Of a DNA stretch of 64,000 nucleotides, positions 54,246 to 63,623 are shown piece after piece. Made by a program: the position numbers and the translations under genes. This stretch comes from Algoriphagus machipongonensis (GTDB taxonomy: Bacteria; Bacteroidota; Bacteroidia; Cytophagales; Cyclobacteriaceae). Below the pieces are notes generated by a model. The model saw only the letters and a list, made by a program, of their open reading frames with translations. It was not told the origin of the DNA and did no database searches. Position 1 is the stretch's first letter. Every line of letters starts with the position of its first letter. The DNA is taken from positions 806,001 to 870,000 of the forward strand of contig NZ_CM001023.1 in the NCBI RefSeq assembly GCF_000166275.1, in the 5' to 3' direction.

Positions 54246-55397
54246 TTAAATGCTGTCGGAAGTATGAGTGTTTTTTATTGAAACGTTAGAAGGATAAAGG
54301 AGACTTTTCATTTTATCCTCACCCAATTTCGGATTTCTTTTTGACAGGAGGTTTCCTTTAAGTCCAAAAAATGGCCGAAGCAGTTTCATCCTTTTGATAA
54401 ATATTTCATACATCCCCAAACAGCCAATACCTGTAAATACCACCAATAGTAGAAATTTCAATATAACGGGAATCGGTAATGGTAAAATGAGCATGGCACC
54501 TGCATACAAAACAAGCATGTGGATTATGTAAACCGGATATGCAGCTTGGCTTAAATAATTTAATGCTTTACTGGGTTTGTTCAAGTACTTGAAACCAAAT
54601 CCGAATACTGAAAAGATCCAACAATTCGATTCGATGGCCATAAGATACCCGGGCGAAGCAAGGTCATACACAGTCCATCGAATCAGGTAAAAACCAAGTG
54701 CCAAAACCAAGTAAATCCATCGATACTTTAGCACTGTTTGCCAGAAATTTTTGCCACTATAAACCAAGATGAATCCAAAGAAGAAAGCCAAAAACCCAAG
54801 GAAGAACCCATGCCAGGTCATTGCATACATCTCGAAAACCTGTGGTTTGACAAGGGTCGTTTCCAGGATAAAAAGGGCTGAAATGGATAAGGGACCAAAA
54901 ATATGGCTCATATATCTTTCCAGTCCTTTTTGAAAGGAACTACCTTCTGTTTTTTTCAAGTAAAAAAAGAGAGGGAAAAGGATCAAAACATACAAGAAAA
55001 TATTGCCTAGGAACCATAAATGTGCAGGGTGCGCTACGTAGGATAAAGGTAGGCCAACATGTTTTTGGAATAGCAGAAAATGCAGAGGGACTATCGCTAT
55101 CATTCCAAACAGAAAAGGGATTAAAATCCTTTTACTCCTTTCTAGCAACAACTGCTTCCAGTTTCTTCGACGAATAGCAAAATACACTCCCATTCCAGAA
55201 ACGTAAAATAGAAATGGAATTCGCCATACGTTAAGAAGTGTCATAGGCTTCCACAGGCTTTCTATCGCCTTATCACTTTTAATAAAAGCTAGAAACATTG
55301 CCCATGGTTGAAAAACGATAGCGATGTGGTAGATCAGTAGAAGCCCAATCGCTATCACTCTAAGCCAATCTATATCATATCTTCTTTGAGTGTCCAT
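54246..55397 (-). CDS. Acyltransferase 3 family membrane protein
   Basis: 383 residues with about ten hydrophobic segments. The N-terminus has RRYDIDWLRVIAIGLLLIYH, containing the conserved acyltransferase-3 histidine (His22). Such proteins O-acylate cell-surface polysaccharides. It lies 43 bp upstream of the serine hydrolase, on the same strand. Confidence 0.86.
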   Translation of the reverse strand: MDTQRRYDIDWLRVIAIGLLLIYHIAIVFQPWAMFLAFIKSDKAIESLWKPMTLLNVWRIPFLFYVSGMGVYFAIRRRNWKQLLLERSKRILIPFLFGMIAIVPLHFLLFQKHVGLPLSYVAHPAHLWFLGNIFLYVLILFPLFFYLKKTEGSSFQKGLERYMSHIFGPLSISALFILETTLVKPQVFEMYAMTWHGFFLGFLAFFFGFILVYSGKNFWQTVLKYRWIYLVLALGFYLIRWTVYDLASPGYLMAIESNCWIFSVFGFGFKYLNKPSKALNYLSQAAYPVYIIHMLVLYAGAMLILPLPIPVILKFLLLVVFTGIGCLGMYEIFIKRMKLLRPFFGLKGNLLSKRNPKLGEDKMKSLLYPSNVSIKNTHTSDSI

Positions 55398-55419
55398 CGT
55401 GGTTTAGTTTTAGAAATGA

Positions 55420-55992
55420 TTACTGAAGCATCATCGCAACAACAGGAAGGCTTTTTTGGAGCTCCTCCATGTCCAATTGAAATCCTAGCGGCTCCAATTG
55501 TTGCTTCATCATTTCATAAATTGGTTTCATGTCTGCGAACGGAGCCATTACGGTTTCCCTAGGTGTTGCACCATAATTGTTTTTCAAAGTTTTGTCTGCC
55601 TTCGCGTCAATGAGCATTTGGACGATTTCGGTTCTTCCAAAAAATGCGGCAGAGTGTAATGGAGTTGACCCATCATTATTTGCAATAGAAAGGTCTGCGC
55701 CTGCTTCGATCAATGCCTTTGCAATATCAGTTTTGTCAAAAGTGGCAGCAGAAATTAAAGGAGTGGACCCGTTAAAAGGCTCTTTGGTGTTCAGGTCTGT
55801 TCCTGCTGCAATATGTTGCTTGACTACCTCTATGTTATTGCTTAATACTGCGGTATGAAGATCCATTTCCGGAGCTTCCACATTGGATTCATTATTGGCT
55901 TTTTCTTTTGTTTGGCTGCACGCAGGTGTTATTATGATAATTGCGAATAAGCAGGCAAGTGTTACGAGTGATTTGAATTTGAATGATTTCAT
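55420..55992 (-). CDS. Ankyrin-repeat lipoprotein
   Basis: 190 residues with a lipoprotein signal (lipobox TPAC). Three to four ankyrin repeats follow (about 50-150): LHTAVLSNNIEVVKQHIAAG, GSTPLISAATFDKTDIAKAL, GSTPLHSAAFFGRTEIVQML. Envelope-anchored protein-interaction module. It lies upstream of the acyltransferase and hydrolase genes in the same direction. Confidence 0.88.
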   Translation of the reverse strand: MKSFKFKSLVTLACLFAIIIITPACSQTKEKANNESNVEAPEMDLHTAVLSNNIEVVKQHIAAGTDLNTKEPFNGSTPLISAATFDKTDIAKALIEAGADLSIANNDGSTPLHSAAFFGRTEIVQMLIDAKADKTLKNNYGATPRETVMAPFADMKPIYEMMKQQLEPLGFQLDMEELQKSLPVVAMMLQ

Positions 55993-56228
55993 GATGTGAT
56001 TTTTTTAGTTTTTACTTTTTTGATTTTGTTTCTCACAAAGCTAGGGTGAGTGCCAGAGCTAGGTGTAAAAGGCAAGTTGCCAAAAGCATAAAGTATCAAG
56101 CGAGCATAAAAATTATGATGCAGTCATATAAACTATGATGCAAAAGGCGCTCTTTAGCTGCGTTTGACTGCAGTTTTTCTGGATTGGGTTTAGGTAAATT
56201 TTTCTAAATTCACTTTCCAAATAGAATC

Positions 56229-58307
56229 ATGTCAGAAAATCCTATCAACAGGGAGAATTTCCTAAGTCAAGCCACCTCCATCATTGTAGAAAATGCCTCC
56301 AATGAACAATTTGGAGTATCTGAGCTTGCAGAAGCGATGAGTATGAGTCGATCCAACTTGCTGCGAAAAATCAAAGGGGCTACGGATCTATCGGCAAGTG
56401 TTTTTATCCGTCAAATCAGACTGGAAATTGCCATGGACTTGTTAAAGGAAGGTTCGCAAACTGTTTCTGAGGTTTCTTACCAAGTGGGATTTGGGTCAGC
56501 TTCTTATTTCATCAAATGTTTTCGAGAGCACTATGGTTTTCCTCCAGGCGAGGTAGGGAAGCATGAGCAAACATTACCAGAGCAAACATTAAATACCCCA
56601 CCATCATCAAAGAAGCCAAGAGATAGGAAAATTTCTCTCCCGATGATTTTGTTGGTCCTATTTGCAATCACAACAGTTGCCTTTTTAACACTATATAAAT
56701 GGCCAGCAAGTAATACTCCGTCCAACCAAATTGAGAAGTCGATTGCTGTTTTGCCATTCAAAAATGAAAGTAGCGATTCCTCAAATCTCTATTTTGTCAA
56801 TGGGCTGATGGAGTCAACTCTAAATAATCTACAGAAGATAAAAGACCTCCGAGTGATCAGCCGAGCCTCAGTTGAAAAGTATAGAAACAGCGAGAAAAGC
56901 CTAGTGGAAATAGCGGAAGAACTTCAGGTTTCTTATTTCGTGGCAGGCAGTGGTCAAAAGGTAGGTGATCAGGTTTTACTTAATATTCAATTAATTGAAG
57001 CCACGGGAGATCGGCAACTTTGGGCAGAACAATACAACCGACAGGTGGTGGATATATTTGCTATACAGAATGAAGTTGCTTTTCAAATTGCTGAAGCAAT
57101 AGAAGCGATTGTCACACCTACCGAATTGGAACAAATTGAAAAGCAGCCCACTGAAAATCTTTTGGCTTATGATTATTACCTGCAAGGGCTTGATCCATTT
57201 CTTTCCCGGACAACAGAAGGATTGATTCAAGCCATTGGGCTATTCGAAAAAGCTATTGAGCAGGATCCTGAGTTTTCTTTGGCTTATGCGGATATTGCGA
57301 TCTCTTATTATTTGCTTGACATGTTTCAAGTGGATAAGCAGTTTACAGAGCAGATCAATTCCAATGCTGATAAAGCCTTGCTATTTGACTCTAAATCTGC
57401 TGAAAGTCTATGTGCCAAGGCTTTTTATTACATCCAATCTAATGATCTAAAGCTTGCTCAGCCTTATTTAGAAAAGGCATTGGAATACAATCCCAACTCC
57501 TCTTTAGCGATTCAAATGCTTGCGGATTTTTATTTTCGATTGGTTCCGGATAATGAGAAATATTTGGAGTATGCCTTAAAAGGAGTACAGCTTCAGGTGG
57601 GCGCTTCTGATTCGACGACACAGAGTTATAGTTATTTGCAGTTGGCAAATGCATTGATTTCATCTGGCTTCATAGATGAAGCTTTAACTTATGTAAACAA
57701 GTCACTGGATTTCGATTCAACAAATTATTATTCTCCACATTTGAAAGCATTTATACTTTTTGCAAAAGATCGAAATGTAAAAAGAACCCAACAGCTTTTG
57801 ATCAAGGAATTGAAAAAGGATCCTTCTCGTTTAGATATTTCGCAGGATTTAGCCAAGCTATATTATGGAGAGGAAAATTATGATTCTGCCTATTTCTATT
57901 TTGCAAAGGTGGTCAAAGCCAGAAATGAAGGTGGCCTGGATATTTATCACTCAGAGGATGTTAAGATTGGTGATGTTTACCAAAAGTTAGGTTTTGAAGA
58001 TGAGGCAGAGAAATTATTCAAATCCTTCTCAGAATATTGTGAGCAAGATCAGTCTATCTACAAAAACTTAAATCTTGCTATGAAGTATGCGCATGATGGC
58101 AAGTTGGAGGAGTCCATGGATCAGCTCAAACTTTTCGCCAATGAGGAAAATTATCTCTATTGGTTTTTGCTCATAGAAGATGACCCTATTCTTCAACCAT
58201 TGAAAAGTCATCCAGATTTTGATAAGACTATTCAAAAAATCAAAGACCAATTCTGGCAAAAGCATAAAAGGATCAAAGAAAACCTTATCGAGGAGGACTT
58301 GATTTAG
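56229..58307 (+). CDS. AraC-TPR transmembrane regulator
   Basis: 692 residues. An AraC helix-turn-helix lies at the N-terminus (about 10-110: AEAMSMSRSNLLRKIKG, VGFGSASYFIKCFREHYG). A transmembrane helix follows near 136-155. Next is a domain like the TolB-N/adenylate-cyclase-associated module (IAVLPFKNESSDSSNLYFVNGLMESTLNNL...RVISRASVEKY), then about ten TPR-type repeats. It is divergent from the ankyrin lipoprotein. It likely senses an envelope or cell-state signal and controls transcription. Confidence 0.85.
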   Translation: MSENPINRENFLSQATSIIVENASNEQFGVSELAEAMSMSRSNLLRKIKGATDLSASVFIRQIRLEIAMDLLKEGSQTVSEVSYQVGFGSASYFIKCFREHYGFPPGEVGKHEQTLPEQTLNTPPSSKKPRDRKISLPMILLVLFAITTVAFLTLYKWPASNTPSNQIEKSIAVLPFKNESSDSSNLYFVNGLMESTLNNLQKIKDLRVISRASVEKYRNSEKSLVEIAEELQVSYFVAGSGQKVGDQVLLNIQLIEATGDRQLWAEQYNRQVVDIFAIQNEVAFQIAEAIEAIVTPTELEQIEKQPTENLLAYDYYLQGLDPFLSRTTEGLIQAIGLFEKAIEQDPEFSLAYADIAISYYLLDMFQVDKQFTEQINSNADKALLFDSKSAESLCAKAFYYIQSNDLKLAQPYLEKALEYNPNSSLAIQMLADFYFRLVPDNEKYLEYALKGVQLQVGASDSTTQSYSYLQLANALISSGFIDEALTYVNKSLDFDSTNYYSPHLKAFILFAKDRNVKRTQQLLIKELKKDPSRLDISQDLAKLYYGEENYDSAYFYFAKVVKARNEGGLDIYHSEDVKIGDVYQKLGFEDEAEKLFKSFSEYCEQDQSIYKNLNLAMKYAHDGKLEESMDQLKLFANEENYLYWFLLIEDDPILQPLKSHPDFDKTIQKIKDQFWQKHKRIKENLIEEDLI

Positions 58308-58334
58308 TGCTTTATTCCTTAAAGTAATTTCTTA

Positions 58335-59213
58335 TCAGTAGTGATATTTATTCGCTTCAAATCCTCTGGTGTTAGTTTTTACCATAAACACATCCCCGCT
58401 CATCGGGTATTCTAAGAGTTGTTGCTCACTTAAATTTTCCTGTGCAGTGGTAATCAAAAGCGTATCCAGATTCTCTCCACCAAAACAACAGGATGTCACA
58501 TGAGGTACAGGAAGTTCGATTTTGTCTATCATTTCACCCGTTGTTGGGTCCCATCGTATGACACCGAAGCCTCCATAATGTGCTACCCAAAGCATGCCTT
58601 CCTGATCTATACACATGCCATCGGGGAATCCAAGTTCTTCTGGAATCTCTACAGCAATTCGTTCAAATCTTATGTATCCACTTTCTAAATCAAAAGAAAA
58701 TGCCTTGATCTCCCTAGTTGGAGTATCAATGAAATAAAATGTTTGGTTATCCTCTGTCCAAGCCATTCCATTGGAAATGGTCAATTGATCTAATTGCTTA
58801 ACCGGCTTCAAATCCTTGCCAACTCTATAAAGTGATCCGGCGCTTTCCGTAAATAAGGTACTCAAAGTCCCGATCCAAATTCTTCCTTTCGGGTCGACTT
58901 TTCCGTCATTGAAACGATGAAGAGGGAATTCCTGCTCTACTTCAGCAATCCAAGTCAGTTCTTTTGATTCTAAGTGATACTTGGCCAGCTTGCAGTCTAG
59001 GCCTAAAATCAATTCATTTTCTTTTCCTTCCAAAACCACCGTGAGCCGGTGTGGGAAATTTATTGTATTGGTGTCTCCAGATTTAGGGGAATGTTCAAAG
59101 AGATTTCCGTTTTCGATATCTACCCAAAAAAAGCTTTGTCGATCGGAATGCCAATAGGGGCCTTCAGCAAGAAAGCACTGGGAGGGAATGGATGTGTAGT
59201 TATAGGTTTTCAA
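58335..59213 (-). CDS. SMP-30/gluconolactonase-type protein
   Basis: 292 residues. SMP-30/gluconolaconase/LRE six-bladed propeller: CFLAEGPYWHSDRQSFFWVDI near the N-terminus, HRFNDGKVDPKGRIWIGTL, SNGMAWTEDNQTFYFIDT, FPDGMCIDQEGMLWVAH. These form the Glu/Asn/Asp metal site of lactonases. Probably opens a sugar lactone in the pathway coded by the three genes upstream. Confidence 0.9.
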   Translation of the reverse strand: MKTYNYTSIPSQCFLAEGPYWHSDRQSFFWVDIENGNLFEHSPKSGDTNTINFPHRLTVVLEGKENELILGLDCKLAKYHLESKELTWIAEVEQEFPLHRFNDGKVDPKGRIWIGTLSTLFTESAGSLYRVGKDLKPVKQLDQLTISNGMAWTEDNQTFYFIDTPTREIKAFSFDLESGYIRFERIAVEIPEELGFPDGMCIDQEGMLWVAHYGGFGVIRWDPTTGEMIDKIELPVPHVTSCCFGGENLDTLLITTAQENLSEQQLLEYPMSGDVFMVKTNTRGFEANKYHY

Positions 59214-59312
59214 TATTTTAGATTATTTCAATTTAAAGAAGTGATTATACAAACCTTCGAGGTTTCAAAAACCTCAAAGTTTAACTCTATCACGTATTTC
59301 ACTTTTCTTCAT

Positions 59313-60200
59313 TTAGGGATGCCAATATTGTGAAATTTTCTTTTTCAAGAAACCAACGCTTCTCGCTAATTGGTCCATACCATCCACCCCATCTTCAATG
59401 CTGATCCAGGAATCAAAGTCCACCCTTCGAAGCTCAGTGAAAATGGCATCGTAATCATTCATTCCCTGTCCGATTTCTCCATGACTCAAACGCTTTGCAT
59501 AACCTTGAGCTCCTCCTTCTTCCTTTCGTAAGTCCTCAATGGTGCCATATTTTAAAAATCTATCGCTGGCATGCATGGTGACAATTCTTTCAGAAACATC
59601 ATAAAGTAAGTCCAAAGGATCTTCACCTGCCAAAAAAGCGTTGCTCGGATCATAATTCACCCCGAAATTAGGATGATGAATGCTATTGACAAGTTGAGTG
59701 AAAATGCTTCTTTTTTGAGCAAATTCAGGGTATTCCCAGAAATCATCTTTGTAGTGATTTTCAATAATTAAGGTGATTCCCAAAGATTGAGCATAGGGGA
59801 GACAGGATTCAATACAATCCTTTGCCAATTTTATTCCTTCATCTATGGATAATTCCGGTCTAAATTGGCCTGAAAGGACCCTGCAATACTTGCCTCCTAG
59901 CTCATCAGTCATTTCTATCCAATGCTTTTGTTTTTGAATTTCCTTCTCCCGGAAAGCTTTGTCCCGATGAGTAAAGTCAGGAGAACAGCACATCATGGGG
60001 ATTTCCATGCCTTCATCTTCCACCATCTTTCGAAAGAGGGACCAATTTTTTCTGTCTTCCATCTCCAAAAAACCCGCATACCATTCTAAGCCGTCAATGT
60101 CGAGAGGGGCAGCTAGTTTGATCCATTCAGAAATTTTCATGCTTCCATCTTTGCACAAGGCATGCATAAATGCTTTAGGAAAAGCGGCTAGTTTGGGCAT
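59313..60200 (-). CDS. Sugar phosphate isomerase/epimerase (xylose-isomerase-like TIM barrel)
   Basis: 295 residues. AP-endonuclease-2/xylose-isomerase-like TIM barrel with putative metal ligands in IIENHYKDD, NYDPSNAFLAG, MHASDR and SIEDG. Family members are sugar or inositol epimerases, isomerases or dehydratases. It lies 99 bp upstream of the lactonase gene and belongs to the same minus-strand set. Confidence 0.85.
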   Translation of the reverse strand: MPKLAAFPKAFMHALCKDGSMKISEWIKLAAPLDIDGLEWYAGFLEMEDRKNWSLFRKMVEDEGMEIPMMCCSPDFTHRDKAFREKEIQKQKHWIEMTDELGGKYCRVLSGQFRPELSIDEGIKLAKDCIESCLPYAQSLGITLIIENHYKDDFWEYPEFAQKRSIFTQLVNSIHHPNFGVNYDPSNAFLAGEDPLDLLYDVSERIVTMHASDRFLKYGTIEDLRKEEGGAQGYAKRLSHGEIGQGMNDYDAIFTELRRVDFDSWISIEDGVDGMDQLARSVGFLKKKISQYWHP

Positions 60201-60277
60201 TTTCTATTATTGTTAATGGTTGTACTTCAAAAAAATAGGGATTCATTATCTAGAGCTTTTTGAACTCAGTCATGCAT

Positions 60278-61312
60278 TTAAACTGGTTTAAGAACGGATT
60301 TGACTACCTCTCCATGATGCATTTTGGTAAATGCTTCCTTCCAATCAGTAATAGGCCAAACTCCGCCGATAATAGGTTTTACATCTAAAGCCCCACTTGC
60401 CAAGAGCGCAATCACTCGCTCCCAAATAGGCCAGTTATGGCTAAAGCTTCCTTGAAGGCGTACATTCTTTTGAATGATAGGATCTAAAGAAAAATTACAA
60501 GGCTTAGGTCCCCAGCCAACTTTCGTAATTTGACCATTTGGCCTTACGAGCTGCATGGCGATTTTCAATGTTTCACTGACTCCAGCGGCATCGATGACCA
60601 AATCGGCTCCCATTCCATCTCTTTTTCTTGCCCAATTTTCAGCATTTCCTACTAAGGTTTCGCATCCATATTTTTTGGCAATTTCCAAGCGTCCTTTATC
60701 AGCTTCTAATCCCAAGATGGCGACTTCTGCTCCGCAAAGTTTTGCTACAGCGGCACATAAAATTCCGATGGTGCCCGGTCCAATTACAATCACACGATCT
60801 CCCGGTTGAATAGAGGAGTTCCCTACCACAGCATTATAGGCGACGCAGCAAGGTTCCGTTAAGCATGCTTCTTCGAATGAAAGTTGTGCTGGCACTGCGT
60901 GCAGGCAGCGTGCCGGAACTCTCACGAAACGGGTCATTGCCCCATTTACACCATAACCAAATCCTTTTCGGGTAGGATCTAAATTATATAACCCAACTTT
61001 ACTCATGGGGTTTTCTGAGTCAATAATGGCCGCGGTTTCACTGACAACTCTGTCTCCAATTTTCCAGGTTTTTACGCCCGAACCTAGGGCAGCGATTTTC
61101 CCTCCAAATTCATGGCCGAGAACGACGGGATAGTTTACTGGCCAACTATGGTCAGAAGTCCACTGATGCAAGTCGCTTCCACAAACGCCCACATTGGCTA
61201 CTTCCATTAAAATATCATCTACTCCAATTTCAGGTATTGGTATTTCTCTGATTTCCACAGAGAATTTATCTTCTGCAAAGTTGACGACAGCAGGGGTTTT
61301 TGTACTTGACAT
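60278..61312 (-). CDS. Medium-chain alcohol dehydrogenase lacking the structural zinc site
   Basis: 344 residues. Sorbitol/threonine-dehydrogenase-like MDR: catalytic zinc ligands Cys44 (CGSDLHQW), His67 and Glu68 (GHEFGG), and Glu153 (TEPC); Rossmann motif VIGPGTIGILCAAVAKL. The lobe around residues 90-112, which normally has four cysteines, is SETAAIIDSENPMSK...GLYNL with none. Oxidises a polyol or sugar acid, probably on NAD. Starts 3 bp after the decarboxylase gene. Confidence 0.88.
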   Translation of the reverse strand: MSSTKTPAVVNFAEDKFSVEIREIPIPEIGVDDILMEVANVGVCGSDLHQWTSDHSWPVNYPVVLGHEFGGKIAALGSGVKTWKIGDRVVSETAAIIDSENPMSKVGLYNLDPTRKGFGYGVNGAMTRFVRVPARCLHAVPAQLSFEEACLTEPCCVAYNAVVGNSSIQPGDRVIVIGPGTIGILCAAVAKLCGAEVAILGLEADKGRLEIAKKYGCETLVGNAENWARKRDGMGADLVIDAAGVSETLKIAMQLVRPNGQITKVGWGPKPCNFSLDPIIQKNVRLQGSFSHNWPIWERVIALLASGALDVKPIIGGVWPITDWKEAFTKMHHGEVVKSVLKPV

Positions 61313-61315
61313 AGC

Positions 61316-62023
61316 TTAGGCTTTTAATGGGGGAATGGTGTCTTGACTGTGAATGGCTTCGCAGATCATCCGAAGTGAACTTTCCAGGTCACCAGAAGCG
61401 GTTTTAAAAGAGTCTGCATCTATTGTCAATGGTGCTCCAAGAACCACTAGAGGCGCACCATATTGGGGACATTGGATGGCTTGTTCTAAGCTTAGCCCAC
61501 CAACAGCCTGAACGGGCACATCGACTGCTGCAACTACTTCTCTGAGTTGATCCAAAGGGCTTGGCATTCTTTTGCCGGAAGCTGCAATTCCTCTTCTTTC
61601 ATCGTATCCAATATGGTGGATGACATAATCACAGCCTAGGTCTTCTAAAAATTTCGCCCCTGAAATCATGTCCTCACTTACCATATTATCTCCCATGACT
61701 TTTGCTCCAAAATCTCTTCCAGCTTGCACGACGCATTTGATAGTTTCCGCATGAGCTCTAGCCATCACGACTACATGAGTAGCACCTGCTTTTGCCATCA
61801 TCTCTGCTTCTAAATAACCGCCATCCATCGTTTTGAGGTCGGCAACAATGGGGACATCCGGAAAAGCCTCACGGAGTTTTTTGACGCCATGAAGGCCTTC
61901 GGCCAAAATTAGGGGAGTTCCTGCTTCCAGCCAGTCTACACCAGCTCTCATTGCCATAGCGGCTGTTTCCAGTGCTTCATCAATGTTTGTAAGATCTAAA
62001 GAGATCTGTACAATTGGTTTCAT
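61316..62023 (-). CDS. HUMPS/KGPDC-like decarboxylase-fold protein
   Basis: 235 residues. OMP-decarboxylase suprafamily TIM barrel: the DxKxxD signature is Asp62-Leu-Lys-Thr-Met-Asp67, and WLEAGTPL (Glu33) is the conserved acidic site found in hexulose-phosphate synthase and 3-keto-L-gulonate-6-phosphate decarboxylase. First gene of the lactonase-isomerase-dehydrogenase set. No kinase is present in the window, so its phosphorylated substrate has to come from elsewhere. Confidence 0.83.
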   Translation of the reverse strand: MKPIVQISLDLTNIDEALETAAMAMRAGVDWLEAGTPLILAEGLHGVKKLREAFPDVPIVADLKTMDGGYLEAEMMAKAGATHVVVMARAHAETIKCVVQAGRDFGAKVMGDNMVSEDMISGAKFLEDLGCDYVIHHIGYDERRGIAASGKRMPSPLDQLREVVAAVDVPVQAVGGLSLEQAIQCPQYGAPLVVLGAPLTIDADSFKTASGDLESSLRMICEAIHSQDTIPPLKA

Positions 62024-62145
62024 AGTAATTGGGTTTTATTGAATTGAAAAAGTGAAACCTTAATATAAGTCTTTTTTGAAAGGGGACTTTCTGTGTGTTT
62101 CCTGTTTGTACTCAGATCTTTTAAAAATTGAAGGCCAAAAAATAA

Positions 62146-62175
62146 AAAACCTCAGCCTGGAAAGACTGAGGTTTT
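62146..62175. terminator. Hairpin terminator
   Basis: Stem AAAACCTCAG / CTGAGGTTTT with a 10-nt loop. It follows the PEGA gene (minus strand). Confidence 0.82.
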
Positions 62176-62192
62176 ACTAAAATCTTTAATGA

Positions 62193-63530
62193 TTACTGCT
62201 GTAACCTTGCCTGCACTTCTTCTATCAGGCCTTCGTATTTTTTGAGGATTCTAGCCCAGTCTTCAAACTTCTCATCGTCTTTTACTGTGACTTGGTTTTG
62301 GCCATCTAGGAAAGCTTCCTGACTGATTAATTTGATGACATAGGTCAGTTGATCCGAATTTCCTCCACTACTCACGATAACTCTTGTTCGGATGATACTT
62401 GACTGGAAATTTTGAACCTGCCAAGAGCTCGTCAAATAACCCGTATTATAATCTACCGTTTCCAGAATATCGAAATATCTGGTGATAATAGAGCTCAAAA
62501 TTCTCCAAGCTTCTTCAGAGCTATGGGCAGAGTTTACAGGTACTGTGATTCTCACATTGGCTAGATCAGATGAAACTGAGGATGTATAAGCCTCATCAAT
62601 ATTCATCTCCACAAAGTCAGTTACCGGAGGCTCCTGCATGTTTGTTTGGTTACAGTAGTTTTTCACATATCTAACATATCCCTCTTTGGAGATTCGGACT
62701 TCCACACATCCATTTTTAGGAACCATCAGATCATATCCACCTGTACCTACTCTTTTCCCTGCGAGTTCAATGACTGCATCATTGGGGTTGGTGGTGATTT
62801 TCACTAACCGATCTTCCAAAAGTGCTTTTTCTCTCACTGGTGGTTCTGGATCAGTATCAGGTTTGTTACAAAAAACTTTGGTGTACTCTACGTAACCATC
62901 TTTGTTTACAGAAACTGTAACACATTCATCGAGGGGAACATTGATGTCTTGGTTTCCTTTTCCGACGCTGATCCCGTTTGAAGTAACATTGGCATCTGCT
63001 GGACTAACTTCCAAACGAACCTGTCTGTCTTTTAATTGAAAATAATCTCTTGCTGGTGGTGTCTCTCTATCTGAAGAATTGTAATAACTCTTTGTGATTG
63101 GAGCAAATCCAGGCTTTTTAACTTCTACCGTATGGAAGCGGTCTTTTTGGATGATTAGGTAAATGGATTTGGAGCCGATCATTCTACCATCAACATAGAT
63201 TTCAGCATCATAGGGCTCTGCAGTGATTTCTACTCTTCGAGCATCCAAAGAGACGTATTGCTCTTTATCCCACTTGAGGCTTTTGTTGAACTCCTTGATG
63301 ACAGGTTCATATCCTGGCTTGGTTACTTTGATTCTGTTCCTGCTATCTTTTTCAAGTTTGTACTCGATAGCTCCCATTCCCAATTCTTGTTTGTCAGAAT
63401 CATCATAATCATTTAGCAAAATGAATTTTGCATCGGAATGGTTAGCGGTGATTTGTAGTTTTTGAGAAAAGGAAAGACTGGTTGAAAGAAGGAAAAAGAA
63501 AATTAGAGTGAGTAAATTTTTATACATCAT
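62193..63530 (-). CDS. Secreted PEGA-repeat protein
   Basis: 445 residues with a signal peptide (ending LSFSQ). Three or four PEGA-like beta-sandwich repeats occupy residues 20-310 (DAEIYVDGRMIGSKSIYL, DANVTSNGISVGKGNQD, DAVIELAGKRVGTGGYDL). A C-terminal domain (310-440) is alpha/beta and unassigned. PEGA domains are common surface or periplasmic binding modules. A perfect 16-bp palindrome lies 17-32 bp upstream of the start. Confidence 0.85.
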   Translation of the reverse strand: MMYKNLLTLIFFFLLSTSLSFSQKLQITANHSDAKFILLNDYDDSDKQELGMGAIEYKLEKDSRNRIKVTKPGYEPVIKEFNKSLKWDKEQYVSLDARRVEITAEPYDAEIYVDGRMIGSKSIYLIIQKDRFHTVEVKKPGFAPITKSYYNSSDRETPPARDYFQLKDRQVRLEVSPADANVTSNGISVGKGNQDINVPLDECVTVSVNKDGYVEYTKVFCNKPDTDPEPPVREKALLEDRLVKITTNPNDAVIELAGKRVGTGGYDLMVPKNGCVEVRISKEGYVRYVKNYCNQTNMQEPPVTDFVEMNIDEAYTSSVSSDLANVRITVPVNSAHSSEEAWRILSSIITRYFDILETVDYNTGYLTSSWQVQNFQSSIIRTRVIVSSGGNSDQLTYVIKLISQEAFLDGQNQVTVKDDEKFEDWARILKKYEGLIEEVQARLQQ

Positions 63531-63546
63531 AGGTTGGTGTTTAGCG

Positions 63547-63562
63547 TTTAGCGATCGCTAAA
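63547..63562. promoter_or_regulatory. 16-bp palindrome upstream of the PEGA gene
   Basis: TTTAGCGATCGCTAAA is a perfect palindrome; a further TTTAGCG half-copy abuts it on the plus strand (63541-63546 and on). Position in the 5' region of the PEGA gene makes it a candidate operator. Confidence 0.4.
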
Positions 63563-63623
63563 TAATTCAATATGAAGTATTAATCCAACCTATTTGAAAA
63601 GGAATTGTCCAATTATTCCCCAA

